Positions 44,116 to 53,342 of a stretch of DNA of 64,000 nucleotides are shown one piece after another (the first letter of the stretch is position 1; the number at the start of each line of letters is the position of its first letter). Under the pieces are notes generated by a model that made no database searches, had not been told where the DNA came from, and was given only the letters and a program-made list of their open reading frames with translations. Origin of the DNA: Rhizobium sp. BK399. GTDB lineage: Bacteria > Pseudomonadota > Alphaproteobacteria > Rhizobiales > Rhizobiaceae. The position numbers and the translations under genes are program-made. Location of the stretch: the NCBI RefSeq assembly GCF_014194695.1, contig NZ_JACIAH010000001.1, positions 1,116,001 through 1,180,000 of the forward strand, read 5' to 3'.

Positions 44116-46455
44116 ATGTTCATCTTTCGCATGAAATCGCTTGCAGCCAAGCTTATCCTCATTACCGGCATTGCCATCGCATTCGTCCTCCTCGTCTCCA
44201 ATTTCTTCCTCATCGGCGAGACGCGCAACCGCGTCCAGACGCTAACGATGGATCAAGCCAATCTCGAAGCGAAGGCGATCGCCAACGAGGTTGCTTCCTC
44301 CGTTGGAGAGTTGGCGGGCGCGGCCCGCTCGATGGCCGGCACGATCGGCCGCGGTCAGGAAGGCAAATATCTCGACCGCAAGGCCGTTCTCGACATGTTG
44401 AAGGCAAACGTCGAACGCAACCAGTTCGCCTTCGGAAGCTGGTTCGCCGAAGAGCCGAACGCCTTTGACGGCCAGTCGCCGACGATGGCAGGCAAGGTCG
44501 AATTCGGCGCCGGCAAGGATGGCACGTTCAACCCCTACTGGACGAAGAGCAAGGATGGTGGCTTCACCTTTTCGACCTTTGATTCCGACTACAAGGCTGC
44601 CTGGTACGCGCTCGCTGCGGAGAGCAAGAAGGGCGCACTGTCGCCGCCTTATGCGGAAACGACCACCGGTGAAAACACCGCGATGACCTCGATTGCCTAT
44701 CCGGTCATGTCTGGTGGCAAGCTGATCGGTGTCAGCGGCGTCGACATCTCGCTTAAGTCGCTCCGCGACAAGCTCTCGACGCTGCATCCCTTCGGTTCCG
44801 GCCGCGTCACGCTGCTCTCGCAGACCGGCAAATGGATTGTCTCGCCGATCCCCGAACTCGCCATGAAGGACTACGACGGCGAAGGCACCGACGCCGTAAA
44901 GAGCGCGCTTTCGACACTGCAGCCCGCCGTCGTCAAGAACCTCGCCTATGACGGTTATGAACCCTTCGATCGCGTCGTTTACCCCTTCGCCCTACCCGAC
45001 GTGAACACGACTTGGGTCGTCCTCGTCGACGTCCCGCACACCGCCATCAACGCGCCTGTTCAAGATCAGACCTTCATGATGGTCGCAGCCGGCATTCTCG
45101 TGCTCGCCGCGGTCATGATTGCCCTCTACCTAGCCGTCCGTTCTCTCGTCCAGCGCCCGATCGGCGGCCTCGTCGCCAGCGTCAAGGCACTTAGCGACGG
45201 CAAGTACGAGCAGCCGGTTGCCGGTCAGGAGCGGGCCGACGAGATCGGTTCGGTCGCGAAGGCGCTGGAAGGCTTCCGCTTTGCGCTTGCCGACACGCAG
45301 CGCCTCGAAGCTGAAGCGAACAACCAGAGAGACGCAGCCGAGGCCGAGCGCGGCCGGTCGGAGGCCGAGCGGCAGCAGTCCGTCACGCTGCAGCGTCACA
45401 TCGTCTCGATCGTCGGTTCTGGCCTGTCCGAATTGTCTCAGGGCAATCTCGGTCACCGCATCACCGAGGAGTTCCCGGGCGAATATGCCAAGCTGAAGCA
45501 GGATTTCAACGCGGCGCTCGAAAGCCTCGAGGAAACCATCAAGACGATGAACCTCAGCGTCGTGAACATCGGCTCCGGCACCAGCGAAATCAGTGGCAGT
45601 GCCTCTGACCTCGCCAAGCGCACCGAACAGCAGGCAGCAAGCCTCGAAGAGACGGCGGCGGCACTGAACGAGCTTACCGCCCAGGTCAACTCGAGCGCCG
45701 AGAATGCCCGCACCGCCGCTGATAACGTCAACCTCGCCTGCGAGGATGCCGAAAAGTCAGGCGAAGTCGTGCGCAAGGCGATCGCTTCGATGCAGGGCAT
45801 CGAGCAGTCCTCGACAGAGGTCTCGCGCATCATCAGCGTCATCGACGAGATCGCCTTCCAGACCAACCTGCTGGCACTGAACGCCGGCGTCGAAGCCGCC
45901 CGCGCTGGGGAAGCCGGCAAGGGCTTCGCCGTCGTCGCGCAGGAAGTCCGCGAGCTAGCTCAGCGTTCGGCAAATGCCGCCAAGGAGATCAAGACGCTCA
46001 TCAACACCTCGGCCGTACAGGTCAAGGAAGGCGTCGATCTCGTCGGTCGCGCGGGCGACACGCTCCACAAGATCTCCGAGCAGGTCATGGGTATCAACGG
46101 TCTCATCCGCCAGATCTCGGCATCGGCCAGCGAACAGGCGATCGGCCTAAAAGAGATCAACCAGGCCATGAACCAGATGGACCAGGTGACCCAGCAGAAC
46201 GCCGCCATGGTCGAGGAGACGACGGCCGCCAGCGTCACGCTCAACGACGAGGCGCAGACGCTGAAGCAGCTCGTCACGCGCTTCCGCGTATCCGGCATGA
46301 GCCACGCTTCGGCGCTGCGCTCGACGGCTCAGCAGATGCGTGCGCCGACCGCCGCTGCGACCTATCGCCAGGCCGCAGCTCCGGCACCGCGCCGGGCCGT
46401 CCCGCAGACACACGGTTCGGCAGCACTGGCCCAGGACAATTGGGAGGAATTCTAA
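44116..46455 (+). CDS. dCache-type methyl-accepting chemotaxis protein (McpX-like)
   Basis: A 779-residue chemoreceptor. TM1 is near residues 8-32; a periplasmic double-Cache domain of about 280 residues follows (FAFGSWFAEEPNAFDGQSP, GTFNPYWTK, IAYPVMSGGKLIGVSGVDISL); TM2 is near 318-342 and HAMP follows. The signalling tip [39 protein letters not shown] lies near 574-617. The tail ends DNWEEF, a CheR/CheB tether. Layout and neighbours (fmt, def, rmuC, rbsK) match, from memory, S. meliloti McpX, a sensor of quaternary ammonium compounds. The chosen ATG has GAGGA upstream. Confidence 0.9.
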   Translation: MFIFRMKSLAAKLILITGIAIAFVLLVSNFFLIGETRNRVQTLTMDQANLEAKAIANEVASSVGELAGAARSMAGTIGRGQEGKYLDRKAVLDMLKANVERNQFAFGSWFAEEPNAFDGQSPTMAGKVEFGAGKDGTFNPYWTKSKDGGFTFSTFDSDYKAAWYALAAESKKGALSPPYAETTTGENTAMTSIAYPVMSGGKLIGVSGVDISLKSLRDKLSTLHPFGSGRVTLLSQTGKWIVSPIPELAMKDYDGEGTDAVKSALSTLQPAVVKNLAYDGYEPFDRVVYPFALPDVNTTWVVLVDVPHTAINAPVQDQTFMMVAAGILVLAAVMIALYLAVRSLVQRPIGGLVASVKALSDGKYEQPVAGQERADEIGSVAKALEGFRFALADTQRLEAEANNQRDAAEAERGRSEAERQQSVTLQRHIVSIVGSGLSELSQGNLGHRITEEFPGEYAKLKQDFNAALESLEETIKTMNLSVVNIGSGTSEISGSASDLAKRTEQQAASLEETAAALNELTAQVNSSAENARTAADNVNLACEDAEKSGEVVRKAIASMQGIEQSSTEVSRIISVIDEIAFQTNLLALNAGVEAARAGEAGKGFAVVAQEVRELAQRSANAAKEIKTLINTSAVQVKEGVDLVGRAGDTLHKISEQVMGINGLIRQISASASEQAIGLKEINQAMNQMDQVTQQNAAMVEETTAASVTLNDEAQTLKQLVTRFRVSGMSHASALRSTAQQMRAPTAAATYRQAAAPAPRRAVPQTHGSAALAQDNWEEF

Positions 46456-46480
46456 GCCGAGCCCGGTCGCTCAAAACAAG

Positions 46481-46508
46481 AAAGGCGCCTGAGCAATCAG
46501 GCGCCTTT
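46481..46508. terminator. Bidirectional terminator between chemoreceptor and ptsN
   Basis: A 12-bp perfect stem AAAGGCGCCTGA/TCAGGCGCCTTT with a 4-nt GCAA loop and T-rich flanks serves the converging chemoreceptor and ptsN genes. Confidence 0.88.
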
Positions 46509-46528
46509 TCTAATGGAATGTCGAATGC

Positions 46529-46993
46529 TCAGGCAGCGTTCGAGGTCTGCTCTTCATTGAGGAATGCATAGATCGCCGACGCGGAGTCGGTCGCGCGCAG
46601 CTTGGCGACAAGATCGTGGTCACGCAGCACGCGGGCGATGCGAGACAGGGCCTTCAGGTGATCCGCACCGGCGCCTTCTGGCGCGAGAAGCAGGAACACA
46701 AGGTCAACAGGCTGATCGTCCAGAGCCTCGAAATCGACCGGCTGCTCAAGGCGCGCGAAGATGCCGACGATGGAGTGGACGCTTGCGAGCTTGCCGTGCG
46801 GTATGGCGATGCCGTTGCCGACGCCGGTGGAGCCGAGGCGCTCGCGCTGCAGGACAACATCGAAAACTTCCCGCTCCGAAAGTCCTGTGACTTTCGACGC
46901 CTTTGCAGCCAATTCCTGGAGGAGCTGTTTCTTGGAATTTACCCTGAGGGCGGGAATTATCGCATTTTGCTGCAGCAAATCTGCCAATGCCAT
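46529..46993 (-). CDS. ptsN: Nitrogen PTS EIIA component
   Basis: The 154-residue EIIA-Ntr protein, last phosphoacceptor of the nitrogen-related PTS. The phosphorylated histidine is His66 in VGNGIAIPHGKL. ALLxPEGAG-type text (LLLAPEGAGADHLKALSRIARVLRD) is standard for the family. It regulates rather than transports, linking carbon/nitrogen status to other proteins, including potassium and phosphate systems in other bacteria. It is last in the rpoN-hpf-ptsN series, as in other alpha- and gammaproteobacteria. Confidence 0.96.
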   Translation of the reverse strand: MALADLLQQNAIIPALRVNSKKQLLQELAAKASKVTGLSEREVFDVVLQRERLGSTGVGNGIAIPHGKLASVHSIVGIFARLEQPVDFEALDDQPVDLVFLLLAPEGAGADHLKALSRIARVLRDHDLVAKLRATDSASAIYAFLNEEQTSNAA

Positions 46994-47023
46994 TTTATTT
47001 TCCTTCTGCGCCGAGAGAGCGAT

Positions 47024-47044
47024 GGCGGCAGCCTAACTGCCGCC
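47024..47044. other. Intercistronic hairpin between hpf and ptsN
   Basis: GGCGGCAG (47024-47031) and CTGCCGCC (47037-47044) form an 8-bp GC-rich stem with a 5-nt loop in the 64-bp gap. No U-run follows on the minus strand, so partial termination or mRNA stabilisation is more likely than a full stop. Confidence 0.5.
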
Positions 47045-47057
47045 CTTCGCCTTAACC

Positions 47058-47633
47058 TCAGCTTTTGATGCTGGCTGCATCGATCCAGCCAATGTTACCG
47101 TCATGCCGACGATAAACGATGTTCAATTGTTCCTTGCCGGGGCTGCGAAACAGCAGCAGCGGCTCATCCGTCATGTCGAGCGCCATCACGGCGGTCGCGA
47201 CCGACATTGTTTTCAGTTGCTTGGTGCTTTCGGCGACGATCGCCGGCGCGAAATCATCCGGGATCTCGTCTTCGTTGTCCGACATGCCATCCATGACGGT
47301 ATAGGCAACTTCCGCTGAACCATTCTGGTGATTTCCAGAGTAGTGATCCTTCAGCTTGCGCTTGTAGCGGCGAAGACGCTTTTCGATCCGCTCGGAAGCG
47401 GCATCGAACGCCAACTGCGGATCCATCGCCTCTCCGGCGGCATGCAATACAACTCCGCTATCGAGATGAAGCTTGCAGTCCGCGGAAAACCGGGCGTTGG
47501 CCTTATGTACGATCACTTGACCGGAATACCCTCCGTCGAAGTATTTCGTGACGGCTACACCGATTTGGTCCTCGATCCGCTGACGAAACGAGTCACCAAT
47601 TTCCATATGTTTACCGGATACACGCACACTCAT
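47058..47633 (-). CDS. hpf: Long-form ribosome hibernation promoting factor
   Basis: A 191-residue protein that pairs and silences 70S ribosomes under stress. The N-terminal domain, MSVRVSGKHMEIGDSFRQRIEDQIG to about residue 110, is the S30AE/YfiA fold. The C-terminal dimerisation domain (SVATAVMALDMTDEPLLLFRSPGKEQLNIVYRRHDGNIGWID) marks the long form that makes 100S dimers. The ATG at 47633 is chosen over a frame to 47786 because AAGGGA precedes it. It lies between rpoN and ptsN. Confidence 0.95.
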   Translation of the reverse strand: MSVRVSGKHMEIGDSFRQRIEDQIGVAVTKYFDGGYSGQVIVHKANARFSADCKLHLDSGVVLHAAGEAMDPQLAFDAASERIEKRLRRYKRKLKDHYSGNHQNGSAEVAYTVMDGMSDNEDEIPDDFAPAIVAESTKQLKTMSVATAVMALDMTDEPLLLFRSPGKEQLNIVYRRHDGNIGWIDAASIKS

Positions 47634-47886
47634 GGAGTTTCCCTTCTTATGGTAGTTTGCGAGTACCAGTTTACGCCAAGGCTCCCGCTCATCCAAGCAC
47701 TTCGCACGATCCCAAGCAAGATCGGCCGAAGTTGCCGGCTTCAGGCGCCCTGAGGATGATGGGGATAACTTCCTAGCGCTGTCCACAGCGCCAATTGCGG
47801 CGGGCTTCTAGCCAGAAGTTACCAAAATGTCAACAGACTTTTATTAGCGCCTTGAAATACACGCACTGATGGCTGCGAAATCGCTC

Positions 47887-49446
47887 TCAAAAGCCCGCGA
47901 CCTTGGCCAGGGCTTTCTTTTCGCGCCTGCGCTGGACGGAGGAAGCAATGCTCATTGCTTCACGGTATTTTGCCACTGTGCGACGAGCGAGATCGACGCC
48001 GCTCTTCTTGAGGATATCCGCTATATCGTCATCCGAAAGCACGGCCTCCGGGGTTTCCTGCATGATCAGCGTCCGGATCTTGTGGCGGACGGCCTCGGCC
48101 GAATGACTATCGCCGCCTTCAACGGCACTGATCGAAACGCTGAAGAAATACTTGAGCTCGAAGAGGCCGCGTGGTGTCAGCATGTACTTGTTTGACGTCA
48201 CGCGGCTGACCGTGGATTCATGCATCTTGATGGCATCCGCCACCGTCTTGAGGTTGAGCGGTCGCAGGTGATCGACGCCATGCATCAGGAAGGCATCCTG
48301 CTGCCGGACGATCTCGCTTGCCACCTTCATGATCGTCTTAGCCCGCTGATCGAGGCTCCGGGTCAACCAGTTGGCGGTCTGCAGACATTCCGACAGAAAG
48401 GCGTAGTCATCGCCACTTTTCGTAACTTTTGAAAAATACGCCTGATTGACCAGAACGCGCGGCAGCGTGTCCGGATTGAGCTCGATCAGCCAGCCACCAT
48501 CGGCGCTTGCGCGCACGACGACGTCAGGCATGATCGCCTCGGACATCCCTGCTTCGAAGCCGGTGCCGGGCTTCGGGTTGAGCTGGCGGATCTCGCTCAG
48601 CATGTCGAGCAGATCTTCCTCGTCAACGCCGCAAAGCCGTTTCAGTGTCGCGAAGTCACGCCGCGCCAGAAGCTCGAGATTGCCGACCAACGCTTGCATA
48701 GCAGGATCAAAGCGATCCTTCTGGCGAAGCTGGATCGCCAGGCACTCCGCCAGATTGCGGGCGAAAACACCGGGCGGATCGAGGGTCTGCAGGGCTGCGA
48801 TCACCCGCTCGACATCGTCGGGGTCGGCGCCCAGGCGATCGGCCGCCTCGGTCGCATCGCCGTGAAGGTAGCCGGCCTCGTCGAGTTGGTCGACGAGATG
48901 CTGGGCAATCATCCGGTCGGCCATGTCGGGCAGAACAAAGGGCAGTTGCTGGGCCAGGTGGTCGCGCAGAGAGGTCTGGCCGGCAACGAAATCATCGAGA
49001 TCGTAACTCTCTGCCCCATCGCCGCCGCCGGGCATCGATTTCCACTGGCTGATCAGCTCCGGCGCATCGGCGCGCTGCGGGGCACCGTCATCGGGAAAGA
49101 CATTGGCGTAGTTGGCGTCGAGTTCATCGCTGAGGCGGTTTGCGCCCCCGGCGTTGCCACTCTCGTACCAGTCGCCCGACAGAACTTCAGTCCGGCTGTC
49201 GTAGCCGTCTTCGGAGGTCTCGTCCGGCTGCGATGCGTAAGCCTCGTCTTCCGCGCCGCCGCGCTCGGGAGCTGCGTCTGCGTCAGTCGACGGAATCTCG
49301 AGCAGCGGATTTTTCTCAACTTCCTGGGCAATGAACTGGGTCAGCTCAAAATGCGTCATCTGCAGCAACTGGATGGACTGCATCAGCTGCGGTGTCATCA
49401 CCAGCGACTGGTTCTGGCGCAGAAAAAGGTTGGCCGACAATGCCAT
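47887..49446 (-). CDS. rpoN: RNA polymerase sigma-54 factor
   Basis: The 519-residue sigma-54, needed for nitrogen, C4-dicarboxylate and symbiotic gene promoters. Region I is glutamine-rich (LRQNQSLVMTPQLMQSIQLLQMTHFELTQFIAQEVEKNPLLE). Region II is the acidic, variable stretch to about residue 150. The core and DNA-binding region ends in the RpoN box ARRTVAKYRE near the C-terminus. The ATG at 49446 opens the usual MALSANLFLRQ. Neighbours lptB (upstream) and hpf, ptsN (downstream) match rhizobial rpoN loci. Confidence 0.97.
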   Translation of the reverse strand: MALSANLFLRQNQSLVMTPQLMQSIQLLQMTHFELTQFIAQEVEKNPLLEIPSTDADAAPERGGAEDEAYASQPDETSEDGYDSRTEVLSGDWYESGNAGGANRLSDELDANYANVFPDDGAPQRADAPELISQWKSMPGGGDGAESYDLDDFVAGQTSLRDHLAQQLPFVLPDMADRMIAQHLVDQLDEAGYLHGDATEAADRLGADPDDVERVIAALQTLDPPGVFARNLAECLAIQLRQKDRFDPAMQALVGNLELLARRDFATLKRLCGVDEEDLLDMLSEIRQLNPKPGTGFEAGMSEAIMPDVVVRASADGGWLIELNPDTLPRVLVNQAYFSKVTKSGDDYAFLSECLQTANWLTRSLDQRAKTIMKVASEIVRQQDAFLMHGVDHLRPLNLKTVADAIKMHESTVSRVTSNKYMLTPRGLFELKYFFSVSISAVEGGDSHSAEAVRHKIRTLIMQETPEAVLSDDDIADILKKSGVDLARRTVAKYREAMSIASSVQRRREKKALAKVAGF

Positions 49447-49522
49447 AGCGGACGCGAAACTCCCGTTCGTCTCCTCCGGGAAACCGCGTCCTGCCACGGG
49501 CTCAGGCCACGGATATCCAAGT

Positions 49523-49538
49523 TGGCCCAAAAATTGCT
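49523..49538 (+). promoter_or_regulatory. -24/-12 (sigma-54) promoter-like element in rpoN-lptB gap
   Basis: TGGCCCA-AAAA-TTGCT has GG and GC exactly 10 bp apart (49524-49525 and 49536-49537), the invariant sigma-54 spacing, with most other consensus bases kept. It lies about 77 bp outside the rpoN start and reads rightwards, away from rpoN and antisense to the lptB 3' end. It could act by sigma-54 occupancy of the rpoN upstream region. Confidence 0.5.
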
Positions 49539-49603
49539 TTTTTATTCTATTTGGTCAAGCAGAACCGTCACGGAAGGTGAATTTCCGGGCTGGCCTGCAC
49601 GCG

Positions 49604-50410
49604 TCAGAGGCTGAAATTGTCGCCGAGATACAGGCGGCGCACTTCCGGATTGTTGACGATGTCGTTGGCGCGACCATGCGTCAGCACTTCGCCTGCATGG
49701 ATGATGTAGGCGCGGTCGATCAGGCCGAGTGTCTCGCGCACATTGTGGTCGGTGATCAGCACGCCGATACCGCGCCCTGTCAGGTGATGCACGAGGTGCT
49801 GGATGTCGGCGACGGAAATCGGATCGACGCCGGCGAACGGCTCGTCCAACAGCATGAAGGTCGGATCGGTTGCCAGTGCGCGAGCAATTTCCAGACGCCG
49901 CCTCTCGCCACCGGAGAGCGACACCGCGGCGCTCTTGCGCAGCTTGCGAATATGGAATTCGTCGAGCAGCTCGTCGAGTTTCTTCTCGCGTGCAGCCTTG
50001 TCGTTGATGTGCACTTCAAGAACCGCGCGAATATTTTCTTCGACGGTCAACCCACGGAAGATCGACGCTTCCTGCGGCAGGTAGCCGACACCTAGCCTCG
50101 AGCGACGGTACATCGGCATCGTCGTGACATCGTTGCCGTCGATCTCGATCGTACCCTCGTCAACGGGTACGAGCCCGGTGATCATGTAGAAGCAGGTAGT
50201 CTTGCCGGCACCGTTCGGGCCGAGCAGCCCGACGGCTTCGCCACGTCGAACGACCAGCGACACGCCGTTCACCACGCGCCGCGTGCTGTAGGTCTTTGTC
50301 AGACCGCGCGCGATTAGCGTGCCCTGATAGCGGCTCTTGTCACCGGCGGGGGTCTCAGCAGCTTGCTGCCCGGACCTGCCGAACATGGTCGATAGCGAGA
50401 ATAACTTCAC
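49604..50410 (-). CDS. lptB: LPS export ABC transporter ATPase
   Basis: The ATPase of LptB2FGC, which extracts LPS from the inner membrane. Of 268 residues, the first 30 are an N-terminal extension. Then come Walker A GLLGPNGAGKTT, Q-loop YLPQEASIFRGLTVEENI, signature SLSGGERRRLEIARA, Walker B FMLLDEPFAGVDP and the H-loop LITDHNVRETL, an LptB hallmark. The chosen start is GTG at 50410; an ATG at 50386 is an alternative. It follows lptA with 15 bp between. Confidence 0.96.
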   Translation of the reverse strand: MKLFSLSTMFGRSGQQAAETPAGDKSRYQGTLIARGLTKTYSTRRVVNGVSLVVRRGEAVGLLGPNGAGKTTCFYMITGLVPVDEGTIEIDGNDVTTMPMYRRSRLGVGYLPQEASIFRGLTVEENIRAVLEVHINDKAAREKKLDELLDEFHIRKLRKSAAVSLSGGERRRLEIARALATDPTFMLLDEPFAGVDPISVADIQHLVHHLTGRGIGVLITDHNVRETLGLIDRAYIIHAGEVLTHGRANDIVNNPEVRRLYLGDNFSL

Positions 50411-50425
50411 GTGGTAAGGCCGGGG

Positions 50426-51049
50426 TCAGTTCTGTTTCTGTGACTTCGGATCAAGCTGGATCTGGACGCGCCCCCCGCAGCTGTCCAACTGTGCCTGACC
50501 TGTTTCCATGTGGACCGTCAACTGGCAGCCCGTAAAGACGTTCGGTCCATCGGTCAAGACAACCTTGTCCCCCTTGAGGATGAACAGCTGCTTGGCCATA
50601 TCGAACGAACCGTTGTCGGCGGTCGCTGTCTGCGTGCCCGAGGTCAGGTACACCTTATCCGTGACCACGATGTGATCGATATCCGTGTTTCCCGATGAAA
50701 TCGACGCCGAGGTGTTCTGGGCGGGTGCAGCCTTCTTGGCGCCAGCGGCCGGCGCCGCGTTGGGATCGGCCTTCGGCTTGTAATAGACCGTCATGTGGCC
50801 GGCCTGCAGCGTTGTCTTGCCTTGTACGACCTTCACATTGCCCGTGAAATCGGCCGTGTGCTCCTGATCGTGGATCTCCAGCTTGTCGCTCTCGATCTGA
50901 ATCGGTTCGTCCCTGTTCAGCTTCAGGCCGTCCATTTGGCTGGTCGTTGCCTGCGCCAGGGCGCCTCCGGCCAACAGCAGCAGCGCGACCGCGCCATTGA
51001 AAAATACTGCTCCCGCCTTGCGGGTAGAAATGCGACAATCGTTTGTCAT
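50426..51049 (-). CDS. lptA: Periplasmic LPS transport protein LptA
   Basis: A 207-residue periplasmic protein forming the LPS bridge. The signal peptide runs to about residue 33 (AVALLLLAGGALAQA). The mature OstA-like beta-jellyroll shows RDEPIQIESDKLEIHDQEHTADFTGNVKVVQGKTTLQAGHMTVYY and DKVYLTSGTQTATADNGSFD...VVLTDGPNVFTGCQLTVHMETGQAQLD. A lineage insert rich in Ala, Pro and Lys lies around residues 96-112. The ATG at 51049 is used; it lies 13 bp from the lptC stop. Confidence 0.93.
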   Translation of the reverse strand: MTNDCRISTRKAGAVFFNGAVALLLLAGGALAQATTSQMDGLKLNRDEPIQIESDKLEIHDQEHTADFTGNVKVVQGKTTLQAGHMTVYYKPKADPNAAPAAGAKKAAPAQNTSASISSGNTDIDHIVVTDKVYLTSGTQTATADNGSFDMAKQLFILKGDKVVLTDGPNVFTGCQLTVHMETGQAQLDSCGGRVQIQLDPKSQKQN

Positions 51050-51062
51050 GGTGACCCGGCTG

Positions 51063-51740
51063 TTAAGTGCCCTGTTTGTGAATAGCGGACGGATCGACAT
51101 TCATGCGTACATTCCCCTCGAATGTGATCGTCTGCCCCTTATCCGTCATCTTGATCGACTGCGCAACAATAGAGGCGCCATCTTTCTGAATACTTACGGG
51201 ATCCTCGCTGGTGAGTTTCCCACCTTTGATATCCACCTTGGCGGTCTGGAACTTGGCCGTAAGGCCGTTGCTCAACAGAATGGCAAAGGGGGATCGAACA
51301 TCGAGATTGTCGGTCGCGCGATCGTAGTCCGCAGACGTCGCTTCGACGCGAGCGATCAGGTCGTCCTTCATCGGCACCGCAGCCTTGATCTTCTCAAGCG
51401 TCATCAGGTTCGGATTCTTGATATCCTGGAGCGCCCGTTCGGCCAGCATCGAATAGTTGATCCCGTCCGAATTGCGGCCCGAGATGGCGGGCTTTTCCAT
51501 TACGACCTTGCCGTTCTCGATCTTGGCGCCCTCGATCTTTATATTTTCCGGCAGATAGGTGCGGATAACAGACACACCAATAAAGACCAGCGACACCACG
51601 ACGGCCGCCACCGGCAGAATGACCTTCAGGCGGCGTACACGTGCGGAATGGAAGCGCGCATCGACATAGGCGCCTCGCTTCGGCGCCGCATAGTCGGCCT
51701 TTCCGCTGGTGTTCAATGTATTGAGCATAACCTGGTCCAT
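51063..51740 (-). CDS. lptC: LPS export protein LptC
   Basis: A 225-residue bitopic protein that hands LPS from LptB2FG to LptA. A single TM helix lies near residues 38-60 (VILPVAAVVVSLVFIGVSVI), after a basic cytoplasmic segment. The periplasmic LptC fold shows NIKIEGAKIENGKVVMEKPAISGRNSDGINYSMLAERALQD, repeating beta strands and TDKGQTITFEGNVRMNVDPSAI. It starts the lptC-lptA-lptB-rpoN-hpf-ptsN run. ATGs at 51740 and 51728 are both possible. Confidence 0.9.
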   Translation of the reverse strand: MDQVMLNTLNTSGKADYAAPKRGAYVDARFHSARVRRLKVILPVAAVVVSLVFIGVSVIRTYLPENIKIEGAKIENGKVVMEKPAISGRNSDGINYSMLAERALQDIKNPNLMTLEKIKAAVPMKDDLIARVEATSADYDRATDNLDVRSPFAILLSNGLTAKFQTAKVDIKGGKLTSEDPVSIQKDGASIVAQSIKMTDKGQTITFEGNVRMNVDPSAIHKQGT

Positions 51741-51939
51741 GTCCGTGATCGGGCAGCTTATATAGGCGTTGCCGCGCCCGATCACAGTTCGTTTCGCATT
51801 ATTACACTGACTTGCCAATATGGATTTTTTTCTGCAACAAGCAACAAAGGCGCCGGAACGTGTAAAATCAACGTGTCCGAACGGCGCAATAGCCCTAAGG
51901 TTAGGGGTCGTGCGTGCTCGCCACCCCCTGGAGGAATTA

Positions 51940-52893
51940 ATGGACAGTTCGATGATCGCCGATCGCCGCAGGCTTCGCCGCAAGGTCGGCTTCTGGCGCG
52001 TCGTCGCGGTGTTGCTGCTCGTGGCACTGGGCTTTGCCGCCTACAGCGCCTTCATCGGCGACGTCCCACGCAGCCGGCCACACGTCGCCCACGTGACCAT
52101 TTCCGGACTGATCACCGATGATGACGAGTTGCTGGAGCGACTGAAGAAGATCGAAAAGAACGATGCGGTAAAGGCCGTCGTCGTCTCCATTTCCTCGCCC
52201 GGCGGCACGACCTATGGCGGTGAAAGGGTCTTCAAGGCTATCCGCGCCATCGCCGCCAAGAAACCCGTCGTCTCCGACGTGCGGACGCTGGCCGCTTCCG
52301 CCGGCTACATGATCGCGACTGCCGGCGACATGATTATTGCCGGCGACAGCTCGATCACCGGCTCGATCGGCGTGATCTTCCAATATCCGCAGGTCAAGCC
52401 GCTGCTGGACAAGATCGGCGTGTCGCTTGAAGAAATCAAATCCTCGCCCCTGAAGGCCGAACCCTCGCCGTTCCATCCGGCGAGCGAGGAGGCCAAGGCG
52501 ATGATCAACAGTATGATCGTCGACAGCTATGGGTGGTTCGTCGATCTCGTCGCCGAGCGGCGCAAGCTGCCGCGTGATGAGGTGCTAAAACTGGCGGATG
52601 GCACGATTTTCACCGGGCGTCAGGCCTTGAAGGCCAAGTTGATCGATCAGATCGGCGGGGATGACGAGATCCGCGCCTACCTGGAGACGCGCAAGGTCAG
52701 CAAGAGCCTACCGGAGGTCGATTGGGACAAGCGAAGCAGCACACCCTTCCTGCTCGCAGACAGCGCATCTCAAATCCTGACACTGCTCGGCTACGACAAT
52801 CTTGCCAAGGCGCGGGACCTTGGTGGAATTCTGCCCCAAAAGTTGCTCCTTGACGGGCTCCTTTCAGTTTGGCAGGTTGGCAATGACCAATAA
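51940..52893 (+). CDS. sppA: Signal peptide peptidase SppA (short form)
   Basis: A 317-residue membrane-anchored serine/lysine protease that degrades leftover signal peptides. One TM helix is near residues 15-37. The S49 core shows HVTISGLI, KAVVVSISSPGGTTYGGERVFKAI, ASAGYMIATAGDMIIAGDSSITGSIGVIFQ (Ser nucleophile in AASAGY) and SPLKAEPSPFH with the Lys base. The single-domain form matches the Gram-positive and alphaproteobacterial type. GGAGGAATTA precedes the ATG. ihfB follows after 26 bp. Confidence 0.95.
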   Translation: MDSSMIADRRRLRRKVGFWRVVAVLLLVALGFAAYSAFIGDVPRSRPHVAHVTISGLITDDDELLERLKKIEKNDAVKAVVVSISSPGGTTYGGERVFKAIRAIAAKKPVVSDVRTLAASAGYMIATAGDMIIAGDSSITGSIGVIFQYPQVKPLLDKIGVSLEEIKSSPLKAEPSPFHPASEEAKAMINSMIVDSYGWFVDLVAERRKLPRDEVLKLADGTIFTGRQALKAKLIDQIGGDDEIRAYLETRKVSKSLPEVDWDKRSSTPFLLADSASQILTLLGYDNLAKARDLGGILPQKLLLDGLLSVWQVGNDQ

Positions 52894-52919
52894 GAAATCA
52901 ATAATTTAAGGGGGCAGAA

Positions 52920-53219
52920 GTGATCAAGTCCGAACTGGTGCAGATTGTTGCAGCTCGCAACCCGCATCTTTACCATCGCGATGTCGAAAATATCGTCAAC
53001 GCGGTGCTCGACGAGATCACCGATGCGCTCGCGGCGGGCAACCGCGTCGAGCTGCGCGGTTTCGGTGCCTTCTCGGTCAAAAATCGCCCTTCCCGTTCCG
53101 GCCGCAATCCGCGCACCGGCGATACCGTTTTCGTCGAGGAGAAGTGGGTTCCCTTCTTCAAGACCGGCAAAGAGCTGCGCGAGCGTCTCAACCCGGGACA
53201 GGCCGACGAAGAGGATTGA
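52920..53219 (+). CDS. ihfB: Integration host factor subunit beta
   Basis: A 99-residue DNA-bending HU/IHF-family protein. It shows [70 protein letters not shown], with the minor-groove proline in RNPRTG and the beta-arm. IHF shapes sigma-54 promoters, recombination and replication DNA. The start is GTG at 52920, preceded by AAGGGGG. It is cotranscribed with sppA. Confidence 0.96.
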   Translation: MIKSELVQIVAARNPHLYHRDVENIVNAVLDEITDALAAGNRVELRGFGAFSVKNRPSRSGRNPRTGDTVFVEEKWVPFFKTGKELRERLNPGQADEED

Positions 53220-53342
53220 TCCTCGCGATCACGACTGCCTGCGGCAAGCCTGCACTTGAACTTGGCTCTCGGCCCACTATCCTGCTGACCAGATCAAAGC
53301 GCTACGCCAAAGGCGGTGGGCGTTGAAATACGGAGGCCGAGC

